A stretch of DNA of 64,000 bases, from the NCBI GenBank assembly GCA_029204225.1, contig CM055109.1:16981590-17045589 (forward strand). The letters run 5' to 3'. The notes below the pieces were generated by a model that saw only the letters and a program-made list of their open reading frames with translations, did no database searches and was not told where the DNA came from. Of the stretch, positions 1 to 11,435 are shown piece after piece (positions within the stretch are counted from its first letter, which is position 1; each line of letters opens with the position of its first letter). The translations under genes were made by a program, and so were the position numbers. This stretch comes from Diphasiastrum complanatum. Its lineage: Eukaryota > Streptophyta > Lycopodiopsida > Lycopodiales > Lycopodiaceae.

Positions 1-538
1 GTGTATATTTTTATGAACTTTGTATAAATCCAACACAATGTATAAATCTGACCCTTTTTAATCAGAAAATCTGACCCACAATACATTTAAAATAACAGCT
101 ACTTTATGTGGGACCTGTTAGAAGATCTACTTAGGCCTTCAATGCACTAATCGACTGACATCCAATCAATCAATGATGGAGTCAACGCCCTGACAGGCAT
201 CTTTTGAAACAATGTACAGCATTATTCTACAACAATGATCAGTGGTTAAGATAGGTTTAGAATCAGTTAAGTTAAGATAGTTTAGAAATCAGTTAGGCAC
301 TTTTTGAGCGGCCTATTGTTTTGTGCCCAGCTTCAAGCATTGTACTCAGTTTTTTGTAATCTAATCAGAGTGCACATTACTATTTTTTGTTCCATTGCAC
401 ATTGTAGTATCAGATTTCATCTTGAACCTGTTCTTGCTAGTAGCTGTCACACTACCGATTCATCAACATCTGCCTCACTACTTCCGCTGCTGCTCACCAC
501 ATTTCCACCATAAATCCTACAAACTCCAAGGACATCCA
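1..538. other. No recognisable feature
   Basis: AT-rich sequence without convincing coding potential. A 69-codon open frame at 304-513 has no motif that I recognise and is probably chance. The left border of the copia remnant that follows cannot be fixed. Confidence 0.4.
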
Positions 539-1497
539 CAACAAAATGGATGTGGTCGAGAGGAAGAATAGGACTTTATGTGAAAGTGCCCAAAGCCATA
601 AGGCTAGGTGCTAATCTTTCAAAACTAGTTTTGGGATCAAGCTTTGTTGTGTGCTAATTTCTATGAATAGGTGGCCGAGTGCTATATTGGATGGAAGAAC
701 ACCTTTTGTGATGCTATTCAAGAGGAGGCCAAGTGTCGACTTTCTTAAAAACTTCTGGACTGTACTTGCTATGTCAATATAACTCTTGATGGTTGGGGGA
801 CAAAGGAGGATCCACCTTCAAGGAAAGCTATATTTGTTGGATATAGTGAGGTGAGTAAAGGACTATCAAGGCTTACATTCCTACTACTGATGAGGTGATT
901 ATGGGTAGAGATGTCATTTTTGATGAGGGGAATATTCCAAAGGTGTCTTCAAGTGATGATGTCTGTGGATGGATCTACATTCTTGATGTTAATGTAAAGG
1001 ATCCCGACTTTAGATGGTGATGATGATGGAACTTCATCAAGTCAAAAGCCAAGGAAATATCAAGGGAAAGACAAATGCCTTCAAGGCTCACATATGATGA
1101 GAAAGGTAAGGAAGTTGTTGGCATCTAGTGAGGCCGAGTACAAAGCACTTACACATTGCACAAAGGAAATGGTATGGATCAAGAGGATGATCAAGGATCT
1201 TCACTTGATAGATTTTTCAGAGAGCCCAATCATATTATGTGACAACCTATCAGCCCAAAAGTTGGCAACCAATCAAATCTGTCATGCTAAGAGCAAGCAT
1301 ATTGAGGTGGCATATCACTTTGTGAGGAGTGGGAGCAAGTCTTGGCAAAGGAGGTGGATCTTCAACGTGTGTTTGCAAGGGAATGTGTAGCTAATATTTT
1401 CACCAAATCATTGGGAAAGGACTTGTTCATGAAGCATAGGACTTCACTTGGAGTGTTCTCAAAGTCTATGCTAAAACTAGTTGAAGAGGGAATTTGA
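539..1497 (+). pseudogene. Copia polyprotein remnant, family A: integrase end joined to RNase H
   Basis: Broken Ty1/copia pol on the plus strand. Translation across frames gives the end of the integrase core (VVERKNRTL near 550), then the post-integrase stretch FVGYSEVSKG near 833 and RDVIFDEGNIPK near 908. At about 1090 it jumps straight to RNase H (SSEAEYKALTHCTKEMVW, 1127-1180; HIEVAYHFVR near 1300) and the tail IFTKSLGK (about 1396). The whole reverse transcriptase that should lie between them is absent, so this is an internally deleted copy. Several frameshifts and stops confirm it is dead. The C-terminus runs into the polypurine tract and the LTR. The same family lies in the opposite orientation at 49.7-51.1 kb. 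Confidence 0.85.
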
Positions 1498-2130
1498 GAA
1501 ATTTCAACTAGTTTTGCTATTTTGGTCATATCTGTATATTTGGCAATTGAGGCCAATTTTCATATTAGACTTAGAGTTTGACTTTTCAAAGTTTATATTA
1601 ATCTAAAATCATTTGAGTAAACACTTTTTGGAAGTGTTGGGAAAGTGTAGTACACGAGTTTTAGAAGACTTCAATTTGAATAGTAGACACATTGAATCTA
1701 GTCACAAAAATAGTAAGGTTTTTCATTATGGAGGAAAACCAAGTTTTCAAAATAGGTTCGGGACCAAAGCAAGTAAATTTCTAGGAAGTCCTACTCTGAA
1801 TAGATGACAATGCATTACGACTAACTGCCAATTGCACTATCTCACGACATGATTAGCTATCCTACCGGATAAGCATGAGAACTATTTTAGTATAAAATAG
1901 CTGATCATTTAAGACTTATATAGTCTCTAGAAAGTTTTTTCAGAGCTATATTAGGTATTGACTATTAGCACTCTACTGCTCTTACTAGCGGGACGTGCAT
2001 CAAACATAGTTTTCAATTACTTAGAGATAGCTTAGAGTAGGCTGTTTCATCCGCTAATGCTTTGTGCTCTCATCATCTGATTTGTACATGCTACTTACTG
2101 AATCAATCTATCTTCTTATTGTGTTCAATA
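1495..2130 (+). repeat. Probable 3' LTR of copia family A
   Basis: It starts TGAGAAATTTCAACTAG directly after a purine tract (GAAGAGGGA, about 1482-1490), at the stop codon of the RNase H frame. A TATAAAAT box at 1891-1898 fits an LTR promoter. The start resembles TGTGAAAAATGTCAACTAG in the minus-strand relative at 50.2 kb, which supports the 5' border. The 3' border is not visible; 2130 is a rough guess from base composition. Confidence 0.55.
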
Positions 2131-3949
2131 TAATGTCAAAATGTATGCTTCTTTGTAGTAATTTGTAATTGATAAATCTCTTATTATTTCGTCTGATCTG
2201 TTGAATACTTCAATGCTGCAATATTCTATACATCACTTTGCACTCTGAAAATGTTTGGCTACGAAATCACTTTAGTACTAATAATTTCAAAGTTAGTTGC
2301 TAAAATATTGAACGTGACTTCCGTCATTATAACTTTGTTCAATTATTGATAGACGTAGTCATGCATAGGAAGAAGGCTCATTCCGCTGCGCTCAGTAGTT
2401 TGTCCATAGGCTTCGGATTATTGAATCGTCATCCAACAGTTTTCGAGTGGTACCATTCGACGGTCAATAGTCCGATAGTCCGATAGCTTACAGTTCGATA
2501 GTGGAGACAATTTGGCATGGTTGTACATGAATGGGTTACACTTAAGGAATTGGAGAAACCAATATAGAGACTCCTGTTATTAGATGAGTTGGGAAAGGTA
2601 AAAAGATTTCAGGTCTATTCAACTAGGTTCTTGTTGGACAGTGATATCTATGTTCTTGACTTAATCTTTCTCTCTATTGAAATTTGTGATGTCAGACTTT
2701 GCCTAAGTCTAATTCCAAATTTTATAGATGTTTTAAAAGCAATAAATTGCTAACGTCAAAGCTATTGAAATCTACTAATATAAGGCAAGTCTATGGCTCA
2801 TAATGGCCTCCAAAGACGAACAAGAATTAGCGACTGAATTTAAGTTAGGCCCTCAGGTTTTAATTTTATCAGTTCTGTCTAAAGAACAGCCTTTGTGAGA
2901 TCATGTCCCAGTCTTCAACCCAAAAGATGTGTCCATTTTTTTTTGTTGATTCGCTTTTTTTAGTGCATTGTTATTATGGCCTTGTCATTGATTGAACGCC
3001 ACCACACCCTCGCTCCCACATGAACCAACATTTAGGAATGGTACTGCAATTTTGTAGGATGTACAATCTTTCTCACTGATTCTATTATAGTTGTTTAAAT
3101 TCTTTGCTCATCTAGCTTAGATTGTCAATCACGCCCAATATCACCTTATCATCCAGATTAATCTTCAATATTTTTCATAGTAAAGTATAAGTACATAAAT
3201 GCGATTCATCCAGAAGATGTTTTTGAGATACTTGATAAGGGCACAATGCTTCCATCATAATAATACTGTGGAATGTTAGGACATTGAGCTGGAATATTTA
3301 TGCACCAATATCAATAAGGGTACGGTTCCATGAAAATGTAGCAATCCCCAAACTAGAGTCCGTGGACAATTTCATTTGGACATGTAGAAAAGGGAATGGT
3401 GTCCTTCATCTTTTTTGTCGAGTATTTTCTCTGCCTCGGACCTTACAGAACCTTGTTGCAGTTCACACGAAATGCAAACATTACCGAATCAGATAGGGCA
3501 AGATTGTATATGCCACAAGTGAGTAGAAGATCATTCTACCTATTGGACTAATTCAATAATGCATAGGTCATTGAAAACCAGAGTGACCATCAATTGCCTT
3601 AAAATGTGCATAAAAAGATAAAAATTGGAGGATACATGAAAATTGCTCTATAGTGATATGAAAAGAGGAAGCATTTGTAGTTCCACCTGACCAGCGTGGT
3701 GAGATAAAGTAGAAATCAGGCAATACAATTAATGTGAGAAAACAGAAAAAGGGGCTATGAAGTTTGTGTGCAGTAATGTAGATGCCACTGTGAAGTCTAC
3801 TAGGGACCAGAGTCTATTTTTCAAAATTCAGACCAATTCAAATGTACTATGAAATACACGATAGTACTAGGTAGTGCCTAGCGTGTACTGTTTATTTAGA
3901 TAGCATGTAATTGACACAGAATTGAAAGGAATTGAAGATTCAAACGGTA
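2131..3949. other. No recognisable gene
   Basis: Non-coding, AT-rich. Open frames here are short and carry no motifs. A short run of repeated GTCCGATAG/GTTCGATAG words occurs at 2470-2505. Some of the left part may still belong to the LTR of the preceding element. Confidence 0.4.
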
Positions 3950-4232
3950 TGTCAATAATCAGATATGCAAACATCAAGTATTCACCATAAGCAATCACCA
4001 AACAAGAAGGCGCAGGAAAAACACGCAATATCACTCAATCACACTAATTTCATACTGAATGTAAAATGTACATATAAACCCTGAACCTTGATAGAGAGAG
4101 AAAACTTTAAGAGTAGACTACTAGACTATTCCTACGACTAGTTACAGCTAGTAATAGATTGTCAATAATAAAGTACATCATAAAATGTAATAAAGAAGTG
4201 TAACAATGAAGTTTATCATTGATTTCTAACCA
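3950..4232 (-). repeat. 3' LTR of copia family B
   Basis: Matches 9172-9449 over its whole length with a few substitutions and small indels. On the minus strand it begins TGGTTAGAAATC, where the other copy has TGTTAGAAATC, and ends TTGACA. It is preceded on the minus strand by the polypurine tract GAGGGAGAG (4233-4241). Confidence 0.9.
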
Positions 4233-4241
4233 CTCTCCCTC
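4233..4241 (-). promoter_or_regulatory. Polypurine tract of copia family B
   Basis: GAGGGAGAG on the minus strand sits immediately before the 3' LTR. This is where plus-strand DNA synthesis is primed in LTR retrotransposons. Confidence 0.75.
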
Positions 4242-4244
4242 AAT

Positions 4245-5830
4245 GATAAAATTACATTCTTCTATTCCTAGTAGAGTACATAAACTTTTCAAATTTACAT
4301 CTACCCAATTGACTTAGTAAAAATATCTGTCATTGATCTTCAGATTTACAGAAAACAAGATCAATGGCTCCACCAAGAATTTTTCTCTCGAACAAAATAA
4401 TAATGTATTTTGATGTGATTGGGTTTGAGCATGTAAAACTAGATTTTTTGGCAAGGTGAATGCAGCTTTGATTGTCGCAAGATATAGTAGTCGCATCCAT
4501 CTATGGTTGACCTGAATCCACAAGCAATCTTTGTAACCATACCACTTCTTGTTTACCATTGCTGAGTGCTCGATATTCAGCTTCCGTCGAGGATAAGGCT
4601 ACTGTAGATTGCTTTTTGCTGCTCCATGAAACTGCAGCTGCACCATAACTGATTGTACGGACGACTGGTAGATCTCCTGTCATCAAATTACCAGCCCAAT
4701 CAGCATCTGTATATCCTACCAATATTGGCGCTTCAGGCTGATCATACTTCAAACCCAAAAATTCAATGTCCCTCGAATGTATCTGAGAATACATTTAGAA
4801 GACTTCCAGTGTGCTTGACTAGGATCTTGCATAAATTGGCTAACAACACCAACATCATAAGAAATATCAGGTCGCGTGTGTGTCAAATAAATCAAACTAC
4901 CCATCAGCTGTCTGTACAAATAAGCATTCACTCTCTCAGATTCATCATATGCAGTAAGCTTCATGTTGACATCCATAGGTGTACTCAAAGGCTTACAATT
5001 CTGCATATTGAAAGTTATAAAGCAAATTTTGTGCATATTTGCTTTGTGCTGTAAGAAGACTACATTTTCCTTTTGCCATACTTCAATGCCAAGACAATAG
5101 TGCATCAATCCAAGGTTGCTCATGTCAAAAGCATTGGAAATATCTGATTTGATTTCATCAATTAAGCTCTCATTGCTTTCCTATAATAATCAAATCATCC
5201 ACGTACAACACAATGAACACTATATTTGAATCTTGCCTTAGAATGTAAAGATAGGATTAGCATCACTCTTTACCATCCCCTTCGCTTAAAGTGTTCATCA
5301 ATGCAAGAGTACCATGCCCGTGGTGCTTGCTTCAATCCATAAATAGCTTTGTTGAGCTTACAAACAGGGTGCTCTCTCCTTGGCACAACAAATCCTTGAG
5401 GTTGTACTAAGTACACCTCTTCATCCAGCACTCCATAAGAAAGCAGATTTAACATCCATTTGCTGGATCTTCCAGCCATAGAAAGCAGAAATACCAATGA
5501 CAGAACGTATAGTTACCAATCTTAGCTACGGAGTGCAAAGGTTTCCTCAAAATCAATACCTTCTTTCTGCTCAAATTCTTTTGCAAACCAACCGTGCTTT
5601 TTACTTGTTGAGTTGCCCATCCATCCATATTTGATCTTATAAATCCATTTGCAAGTGATAGGATTCTTACCATCAGGTAGCTCAACCAAATTCCATGTCC
5701 TATTTTTTGATATGGCTTCCATTTCTATTTCCATAGCCACACCCCATTCCTTGTGCTCCTTTGCTTCATCAAAAGTTTTTGGTTCTTGAGCCTTGAGCAC
5801 GGAGCCCATCAGGGCTAGATTCATCTCTAA
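4245..5830 (-). pseudogene. Copia family B reverse transcriptase and RNase H
   Basis: The RVT_2 domain begins in a frame spanning 5522-5824 (EAKEHKEWGVAMEIEMEAIS, then NPITCKWIYKIKYG). It continues in another frame at 5270-5497 ([29 protein letters not shown]). The catalytic LYVDDLIII is encoded near 5180-5215. The 4749-5123 frame gives LMHYCLGIEVWQ and the connection LMGSLIYLTHTRPDISYDV. RNase H follows at 4501-4794 (ILVGYTDADWAGN, STVALSSTEAEYRALS), and its end is shifted into another frame at 4314-4500. At least four frame changes make it a pseudogene. All blocks are on the minus strand and collinear. Confidence 0.9.
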
Positions 5831-7350
5831 TCTTGTAGGAGGTTTTCAATTTCTACTTGATCTTCTAAGCTCTCCCTGCTCACTAGATTCAGGAGTATCT
5901 CTCTTCTTTGCATCATCTGTGACTGATAAGTACCATTTAGGTACTCTCTTGAGGATTTCAACATTAGGCTCGCCTTTATTCATTGGATTTTTCATATCAA
6001 AATCCACTTCCTTCTTAACTCCTGTGCTTTCGCTCCCTCATAAAAAGGTTCAATGATTATTTCAAATTGTTCATCTCGGCCCATCTCATCAAATGTAGCA
6101 TCCCTAGAAAATCACAAGCTTCTGTGCATTTGTGTCATACAATCCTGTATGCCCTTGGCCTTCTCATCATATCCAAGGAAATACACATGTGATAGCTTTG
6201 GCATCCAATTTTCTTAATTTCTCATCAGGAATATGAGCATAAGCATCACAAACCAGATACTCTCATATGAGAAATATTAGGCTTCTTTCCAGTAATAGCT
6301 TCATAAGGTGTCTTACCTTCCATGATTTTGTAGGACACCGATTCAACGATGTGTGTAGCTGTGCTACAAGCTTCTACCCAAAAGGTGTTTGGGTAGACCC
6401 TTGCTTTTGAGCATCGCCCCTGGCCATCTCAACAATAGATTTGTTCTTTCAATTATGCAACTCCATTTTGTTGTGGTGATTAAGGTGTTGTAGTCTACCT
6501 CTTGATCCCTTGATCTTTGTAGAAATCAATAAATTCTGTCAAAAAATACTCACCACCTCCATCAAATCTCAGAGTCTTGATGCAACATCCTGTTTGCTTT
6601 TCAACTAATGCCTTGAACTTCCTGAACCTTAGTAAAAGCATCTGATTTCTTGCTTATGAGATAAATCCAAATGCATCTGCTATAATCATCAATGAATATA
6701 GTAGCCACTAAGAGATCTAGTCTGCATAGGTCCACATAGATCGTTGTGGACAAGATCTAGGATGCCACTGGCTCTCCTTGCTCCCCTTTTGGGAAACCTC
6801 TCTCTGTGTTGTTTTTCCCAAAATGCAACCTTCACAAATTTTTCCTTCAAAAGAAATATCAGGCAATCCAATAACTAGATTACCTCTTTTGAGAATCTGT
6901 AAACTTTGAGCACTAATATGACCAAATCGTTGATGCCAAAGATCACTTCGACTATCAACAATGCTTAACATAGCTTGAGCAAAATATCTCGCATTCAATT
7001 TGTAGAGTCGATTCCCGTTGACTCTAGATCCTGTAGCAATCACTTTGTAGTGATTCTTGATGTCTTTGACAAGACATTTGTCGCTGTCAAACTCAACCTT
7101 CAGTTGTTGATCAGCCATCATCCCAACATAATAGTAGATTGTTAGCTAAGCTAGATACATATTGGCACATTGCTTATCTGCTTTATATTCCCGCTAGCTA
7201 ACTTCACTAGTACCACTCCAACTCCTTAATAGATAGCAATTTGCCATCGACTTGTCCAAATTCATTACCATTGTGAGTTTTCTTGAGTTCTAAAAACCAC
7301 TCCTTCCTTGAAGTCATGTGCTTGGACGCACCACTATCTGCCATTAATGC
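5831..7350 (-). pseudogene. Copia family B protease, GAG-pre-integrase and integrase
   Basis: A protease start with the catalytic signature MADSGASKHMTS is encoded near 7300-7345. The 6717-7121 frame carries the GAG-pre-integrase zinc-binding region (LWHQRFGHIS, CEGCILGKTT). The integrase core begins DLVHNDLCGPMQT near 6740. It continues with frameshifts and stops through KTPYEAITGKKP (about 6300) and IFLGYDE-like sequence to DATFDEMGRDE near 6090. The 5830-6060 stretch is the low-complexity linker to RT. Inactive. Confidence 0.85.
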
Positions 7351-7465
7351 TGTAATGAACAAGTTTGAACTCTCACACCTGTATCAATCTTCATATTGAT
7401 CATCATCGTATTAATGTTGATCAACATAATTGTCTTCATAATAATCATCATCAAACTGATGTTGA

Positions 7466-8260
7466 TCAGCATAATTGCTCGCCTTGCCATTTGCCTTTTC
7501 TTTGTTCTATATCCTTTTGTTTCTTGAAGCATTCACGCTCCCAATGGCCAGGGTTTGTTGTAGTACCTACAATTTCCAGGTTTATTTTGCCTGGAATAGC
7601 CACATCCTTGACCTCAGCCTTGATTCCAATTGCCTCGATTTGGGCCATCATTGGATATTGTTGGAACGATCTATGATTTGAGTTTCCACCTCTTGATTGG
7701 TGTCTTCCACGTCTGCCCACCACGTGCTCTCATTGCAAGAGCTTGATCAAATCCCCTATTGCAATGACTCAAGTTCTCTTGACGTTGTTCTTCCTGGAAA
7801 AGCAATCCACCTAACTCTTCATAGGTTGGAAGATTTCCCGTGTGGCTATACTTGTCACAAACATTTGATGTGACTCACTCAAACTATTCAATGTCAATTG
7901 CATAATCTCACGATCTAGAACTTGCTCTCCAACTGCTGCTAATTGATCACGAATCTCTTTGATTTTCAGTAGGTGATCAACAATAGTTGCTCCATCATCC
8001 ATCCGCAATGTGTGCAGCTTCGTCATCAAGAATAGCAATCAAGAATGTGGTCTCAAACAATGCCTTCAATGTATCCCATGCTTCTTTTGGTCCTTCTGAA
8101 TCTGAAATGTGACAGTTTGTGCTTTTTGTTTTCTCCTGTCAAATGTCCTCTGATCTTCTTCAATCATTGGCCTTGTCTCTTCACCTGTCACAATCTCTCA
8201 TAGCTCCTTTTCCATCAAAATATTTTTCAGTTTGAATTTTCAAACTGCATAGTTACCCGG
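7466..8260 (-). pseudogene. Copia family B gag with zinc knuckle
   Basis: Minus-strand gag in pieces. YAV-KFKLKNILMEKEL-EIV near 8190-8240 is the usual start of plant copia gag; both dashes mark broken positions where Trp is expected. The 7811-8038 frame (MDDGATIVDHLLKIKEIRDQ, LNSLSESHQMFV) is the UBN2-type gag core. The 7466-7723 frame ends in NPGHWERECFKKQK, a CCHC zinc knuckle whose first cysteines are lost. It is the capsid and RNA-binding part of the element, frame-shifted and dead. Confidence 0.82.
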
Positions 8261-8384
8261 CTCCTCCTAATTTGCTTGACTCATTAAGGACACTCTCACT
8301 TAGAGTTGCCATTGCTGAACAGATGAGTCCGGATCAAGTAATTTATCACACCACAGAATTGTATATTTTTCTGGTTATACACCT

Positions 8385-8640
8385 GATATCGGAATGGAGC
8401 GTAGATGTACGGCTGCTCAAGATCCTTTTTAACTTGTGCGTGTGGGTCCGATATTGGGGCATGAGAAATGGACTGAAGCGCGAATGTACAACTGCTCAGG
8501 ATTCTCTTAAGCTCGTGTGCTTGGATCCGATATCGGTACGGACATGCAATATCGGACTGGAAGCGCGGATGTACGACTGTTCGGATTTCTCTTCAGCTAG
8601 CGCGCTTGGATCCGATATTGGTACCGATATAAAAAATAGA
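8385..8640. repeat. Three tandem repeats in the copia family B leader
   Basis: Units 8385-8449, 8450-8528 and 8529-8613, then a partial unit. Each begins GATATYGG, contains AGCGYRGATGTACRRCTGYTC and ends in a KGGRTCC word (GGGTCC, GGATCC, GGATCC). The unit length grows from 65 to 79 to 85 bp by insertion near the start. The repeats lie between primer-binding site and gag. A 151-codon plus-strand frame across them (8272-8727) is an artefact of the repeat. Confidence 0.8.
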
Positions 8641-9159
8641 GAGAATATAAAAACTTTCAGAGGAAATATTCTAGATTTCTTACGTCGGTGCAGCGGCTAT
8701 GCCGCCTCCTCTTTGCAAAGATTTTGAAACGAGTGATCGTTCAAACCGTGACAGATATCAATAATGTGAAGGGTATGAAGCCTCAAAGCTCTGAATGGCA
8801 GTACTAGACACTGTCTGGTGTGATTTGCAATACCCCAAACAAACAAATGAGAGATTTCTTGGCACAATTCTCTGATAAATGACACTTTTCACAAAGACTA
8901 AAAATAATTGTAAAACTTTTCATACTCAACAGATTTTCAATCTGTCTAATACTGCCCTGGCCTATTCGATGCCTCCGGGATTGTGTGTTCGTTTCCCACT
9001 AATAATTGTGAGCTCCAAAACCTACAAAATACACCAAGAAAGATTTCTTCCAGCCGTTTTTGTCTCTCCAAGCTTTCACCTCCTGTGAAGGACTTTCTCA
9101 CTTCATTGCGGAGCCTGTGACAAGCTGTATCCACTGATCAGACACGTAGGACTATCATA

Positions 9160-9171
9160 GCTCTGATACCA
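9160..9171 (-). promoter_or_regulatory. Primer-binding site (initiator tRNA-Met type)
   Basis: TGGTATCAGAGC on the minus strand directly after the 5' LTR end. It is the classic plant copia primer site, complementary to the 3' end of initiator methionine tRNA. It fixes the LTR border at 9172. Confidence 0.93.
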
Positions 9172-9449
9172 TGTCAATAATTAGATATGCAACATCAAGT
9201 ATTCACCATAAGCAATCACCAAACAAGGAGGCGGAGGAAAAACACGCAATATCACTCAACTCACACTAACTTCATACTGAATGTAAAATGTACATATAAA
9301 CCCTGAACCTTGATAGAGAGAGAAACCTAAGAGTAGACTACTAAACTATCCTACGACTAGTTACAACTAGTAATAGTTGTCAATAATAAAGTACAATGTA
9401 AAATGTAATCATGAAGTATAACAATGAAGTTTATCATTGATTTCTAACA
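9172..9449 (-). repeat. 5' LTR of copia family B
   Basis: 278 bp, TGTTAGAAATC...TTGACA on the minus strand. It is nearly identical to 3950-4232, and the few differences include a 1-bp indel in the first bases and several small gaps. The insertion is therefore not recent but not among the oldest here. Confidence 0.92.
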
Positions 9450-10227
9450 GGATAGAGGGTCCATTTTGAGCTCCAAAAAAGGCCCAGAAAATGGAAATTC
9501 CCGCAGTTGAAGAAGAGAGGATCTTCAAGCAACCATCTCTAGATTGAGCTGCCTGGGTTTGGATGACTGGCAATACAAATGAAATTATCAATTCCTGTAC
9601 AACGAATAGGAGTAAGAGCATGCAATGGCTGCAAAAATTAACGACCCAAGTTGTCGGGCATCCTGACGGCCTTTGTGCAGGTCATCTGTGATGATCTTTT
9701 AAGCCATATTTTAATGTTGTCTGAACCACAAACACTTTCTCTAATAGATTTTCTGACAACATTACCCAAGTCGAGAGAATGAAAGACCCAACAAATATAG
9801 ATGACTTAACAATCTAGTTTGCACAAAACTTCACAACAGATAACAAAGTAGAGACCTTTGTTAATGATGCGTTTCTGTTACAACATCTTTGTATTGGTAC
9901 GCTATGTGCATCCATCCTACTACATTAGAGCTGTTATGAACGAATGGGAGCTCATACTTGCTAAATAAGAATCTGTACAACCTCCAGACTTGTACATGTT
10001 CCTAGTTTCATTGCATACAACTCATTTGCAAAGTCACTAACAACTATAAAACTTCCTCACAACTATGCATCATTGAGTTCCAGTTTAAAAAGCAATTTTT
10101 GCCACAAAGGCAACTAGGCCAGTTCACCTAATCTCTACCAAAATTGTCAATTCAGAGCTATTTCACATAGCCACTTATAGACAGACCTGTTATTGTCAAT
10201 GATTTTATAGAGAGATTCTTCATTTCT
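9450..10227. other. No recognisable gene
   Basis: No motif-bearing frame on either strand. The minus strand has a short frame over 9480-9640 interrupted by a stop. It could be a further part of whatever is encoded at 10.2-10.7 kb, but nothing shows this. Confidence 0.35.
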
Positions 10228-10668
10228 CTATGAAGACCACGTATTTTGGTCCTCTGCAGGAATCCTATTGCCATAACAAAATTTTAATATCAGGGTTTTG
10301 ACATTTTGAATTGTTGTAGACAACCATATGAGGGAGATGCCATGCAATAATGCGGTAACCTTGCCATTATCAAAAGTGGAATTTAATTTAAGCATCTGAG
10401 AAGCAAAGAAAAGGATGATGGCCAGCCCACTCCCAGCAAGTCCAACAACAAGTTCATTCAATACTTTGGAAATCTGTAGGCATGTCTTTTTCACTGGCTT
10501 GTACTTAAAATCTCTGAGCGACGTGTTTGTGAAATGATAAGTAATAAGTAGCTCGTAAAATTGGAAAGGGCTTCTACAGAACAAATCTCTTGGATTTGAT
10601 TTTGGCTTTCGCATGGGTTCCCTTAGTTGAGGACGACCTTGGCACTCCACTAGAGATGGGGTGGCCAA
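10228..10668 (-). CDS. Unidentified ORF with a hydrophobic segment
   Basis: A 146-codon frame on the minus strand. I do not recognise the family. Residues about 70-95 (LNELVVGLAGSGLAIILFFA) form a likely membrane segment. It is followed by a charged stretch and a second moderately hydrophobic one (LLHGISLIWLSTTIQNVKTL) before a short basic and polar tail. The first 30 residues look like non-coding sequence read by chance. It may be the last exon of a membrane-protein gene or a pseudogene. The copia element ends 780 bp downstream. There is no clear promoter or partner exon. Confidence 0.35.
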   Translation of the reverse strand: MATPSLVECQGRPQLREPMRKPKSNPRDLFCRSPFQFYELLITYHFTNTSLRDFKYKPVKKTCLQISKVLNELVVGLAGSGLAIILFFASQMLKLNSTFDNGKVTALLHGISLIWLSTTIQNVKTLILKFCYGNRIPAEDQNTWSS

Positions 10669-11435
10669 GCAAAATCAAATTTCTTCGGAACATGATATGC
10701 TATAAGAGATTTATCTCAGGCAAGTCTTCAGAATTTTTGTGGGATCAAGAGCAGCATCATGTACGCCTGGCAAAGCAGCAGGGGAGCCAAGCCTCACGGT
10801 TTTTAGTTCACGAACATAAAAGTCAAACAAACCCAAAACGTATGTTAGTGCCTCTCACTGGAGAGGTTTAAAGAAGGGGAACCATGTTTCGTGAAGGCGC
10901 AATCATCCCGTGCAGGGTCCCGGGTTTGATAGCAGTATAAATAACCAAGAGTTTATAGATAGGTTGAGAAGCGACTTACAGGTGATATTGTAGGTATGTC
11001 TCCCATCACTGGAATGTAGGCACTGGTAGCCTGTTCACAGATTCTATCACTGATAGAATCTATGAAGCGATCTCTTGTGGTTTTCTCATTTCCTGATCTC
11101 TGGTTACAGGGTGTCTTTTCGTTACCAGGTGGTTGGCTCTCTCAATGTGATCTTCTTATTACAATGCCAGATTAGGTAGAAAGATGCGGTTAGTTGTAGT
11201 ATTCTCAGCGGATTACTCAGATCGCGTTCACTCCAATTGCACTCACAAGATCAAGACCATGCAAGCCTAAACATTCATGTAAAGATAAGCGTGCAATGTT
11301 GATGACTTCCATTCAATTCATACTTCTATCTACTAGCAAAACATTAAGAAAACAACAAGATTCTCAGATTGACAGAAATGAAAAACAAGAAACAAGAAAC
11401 TAAAGACTAAACAACATTTGAAAGTCCAAGGATCA
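10669..11435. other. No recognisable gene
   Basis: Mixed sequence without motif-bearing frames. The plus-strand frame at 10590-10871 overlaps the minus-strand ORF and has no features. A short inverted word pair (ATTCTATCACTGATAGAAT) lies near 11040-11060. Confidence 0.35.

Larger units (their letters stand above)
3950..9449 (-). mobile_element. Structurally complete Ty1/copia retrotransposon (family B), minus strand
   Basis: A 5.5-kb element bounded by two near-identical LTRs (3950-4232 and 9172-9449). Read on the minus strand the order is 5' LTR, primer-binding site, leader with tandem repeats, gag, zinc knuckle, protease, GAG-pre-integrase, integrase, reverse transcriptase, RNase H, polypurine tract, 3' LTR: the standard copia order. 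The pol frame is broken by many frameshifts and stops, so it is not autonomous. The flanking five bases are cggta on the left and ggata on the right, which is not a clean target-site duplication. Either mutation or a rearranged flank could explain this. Confidence 0.92.

Noticed and set aside
8272-8727. 151-codon plus-strand frame
   Set aside because: Runs antisense to the copia leader across three tandem repeats; no motifs.
10590-10871. 93-codon plus-strand frame
   Set aside because: Overlaps the more protein-like minus-strand ORF and has no recognisable feature.
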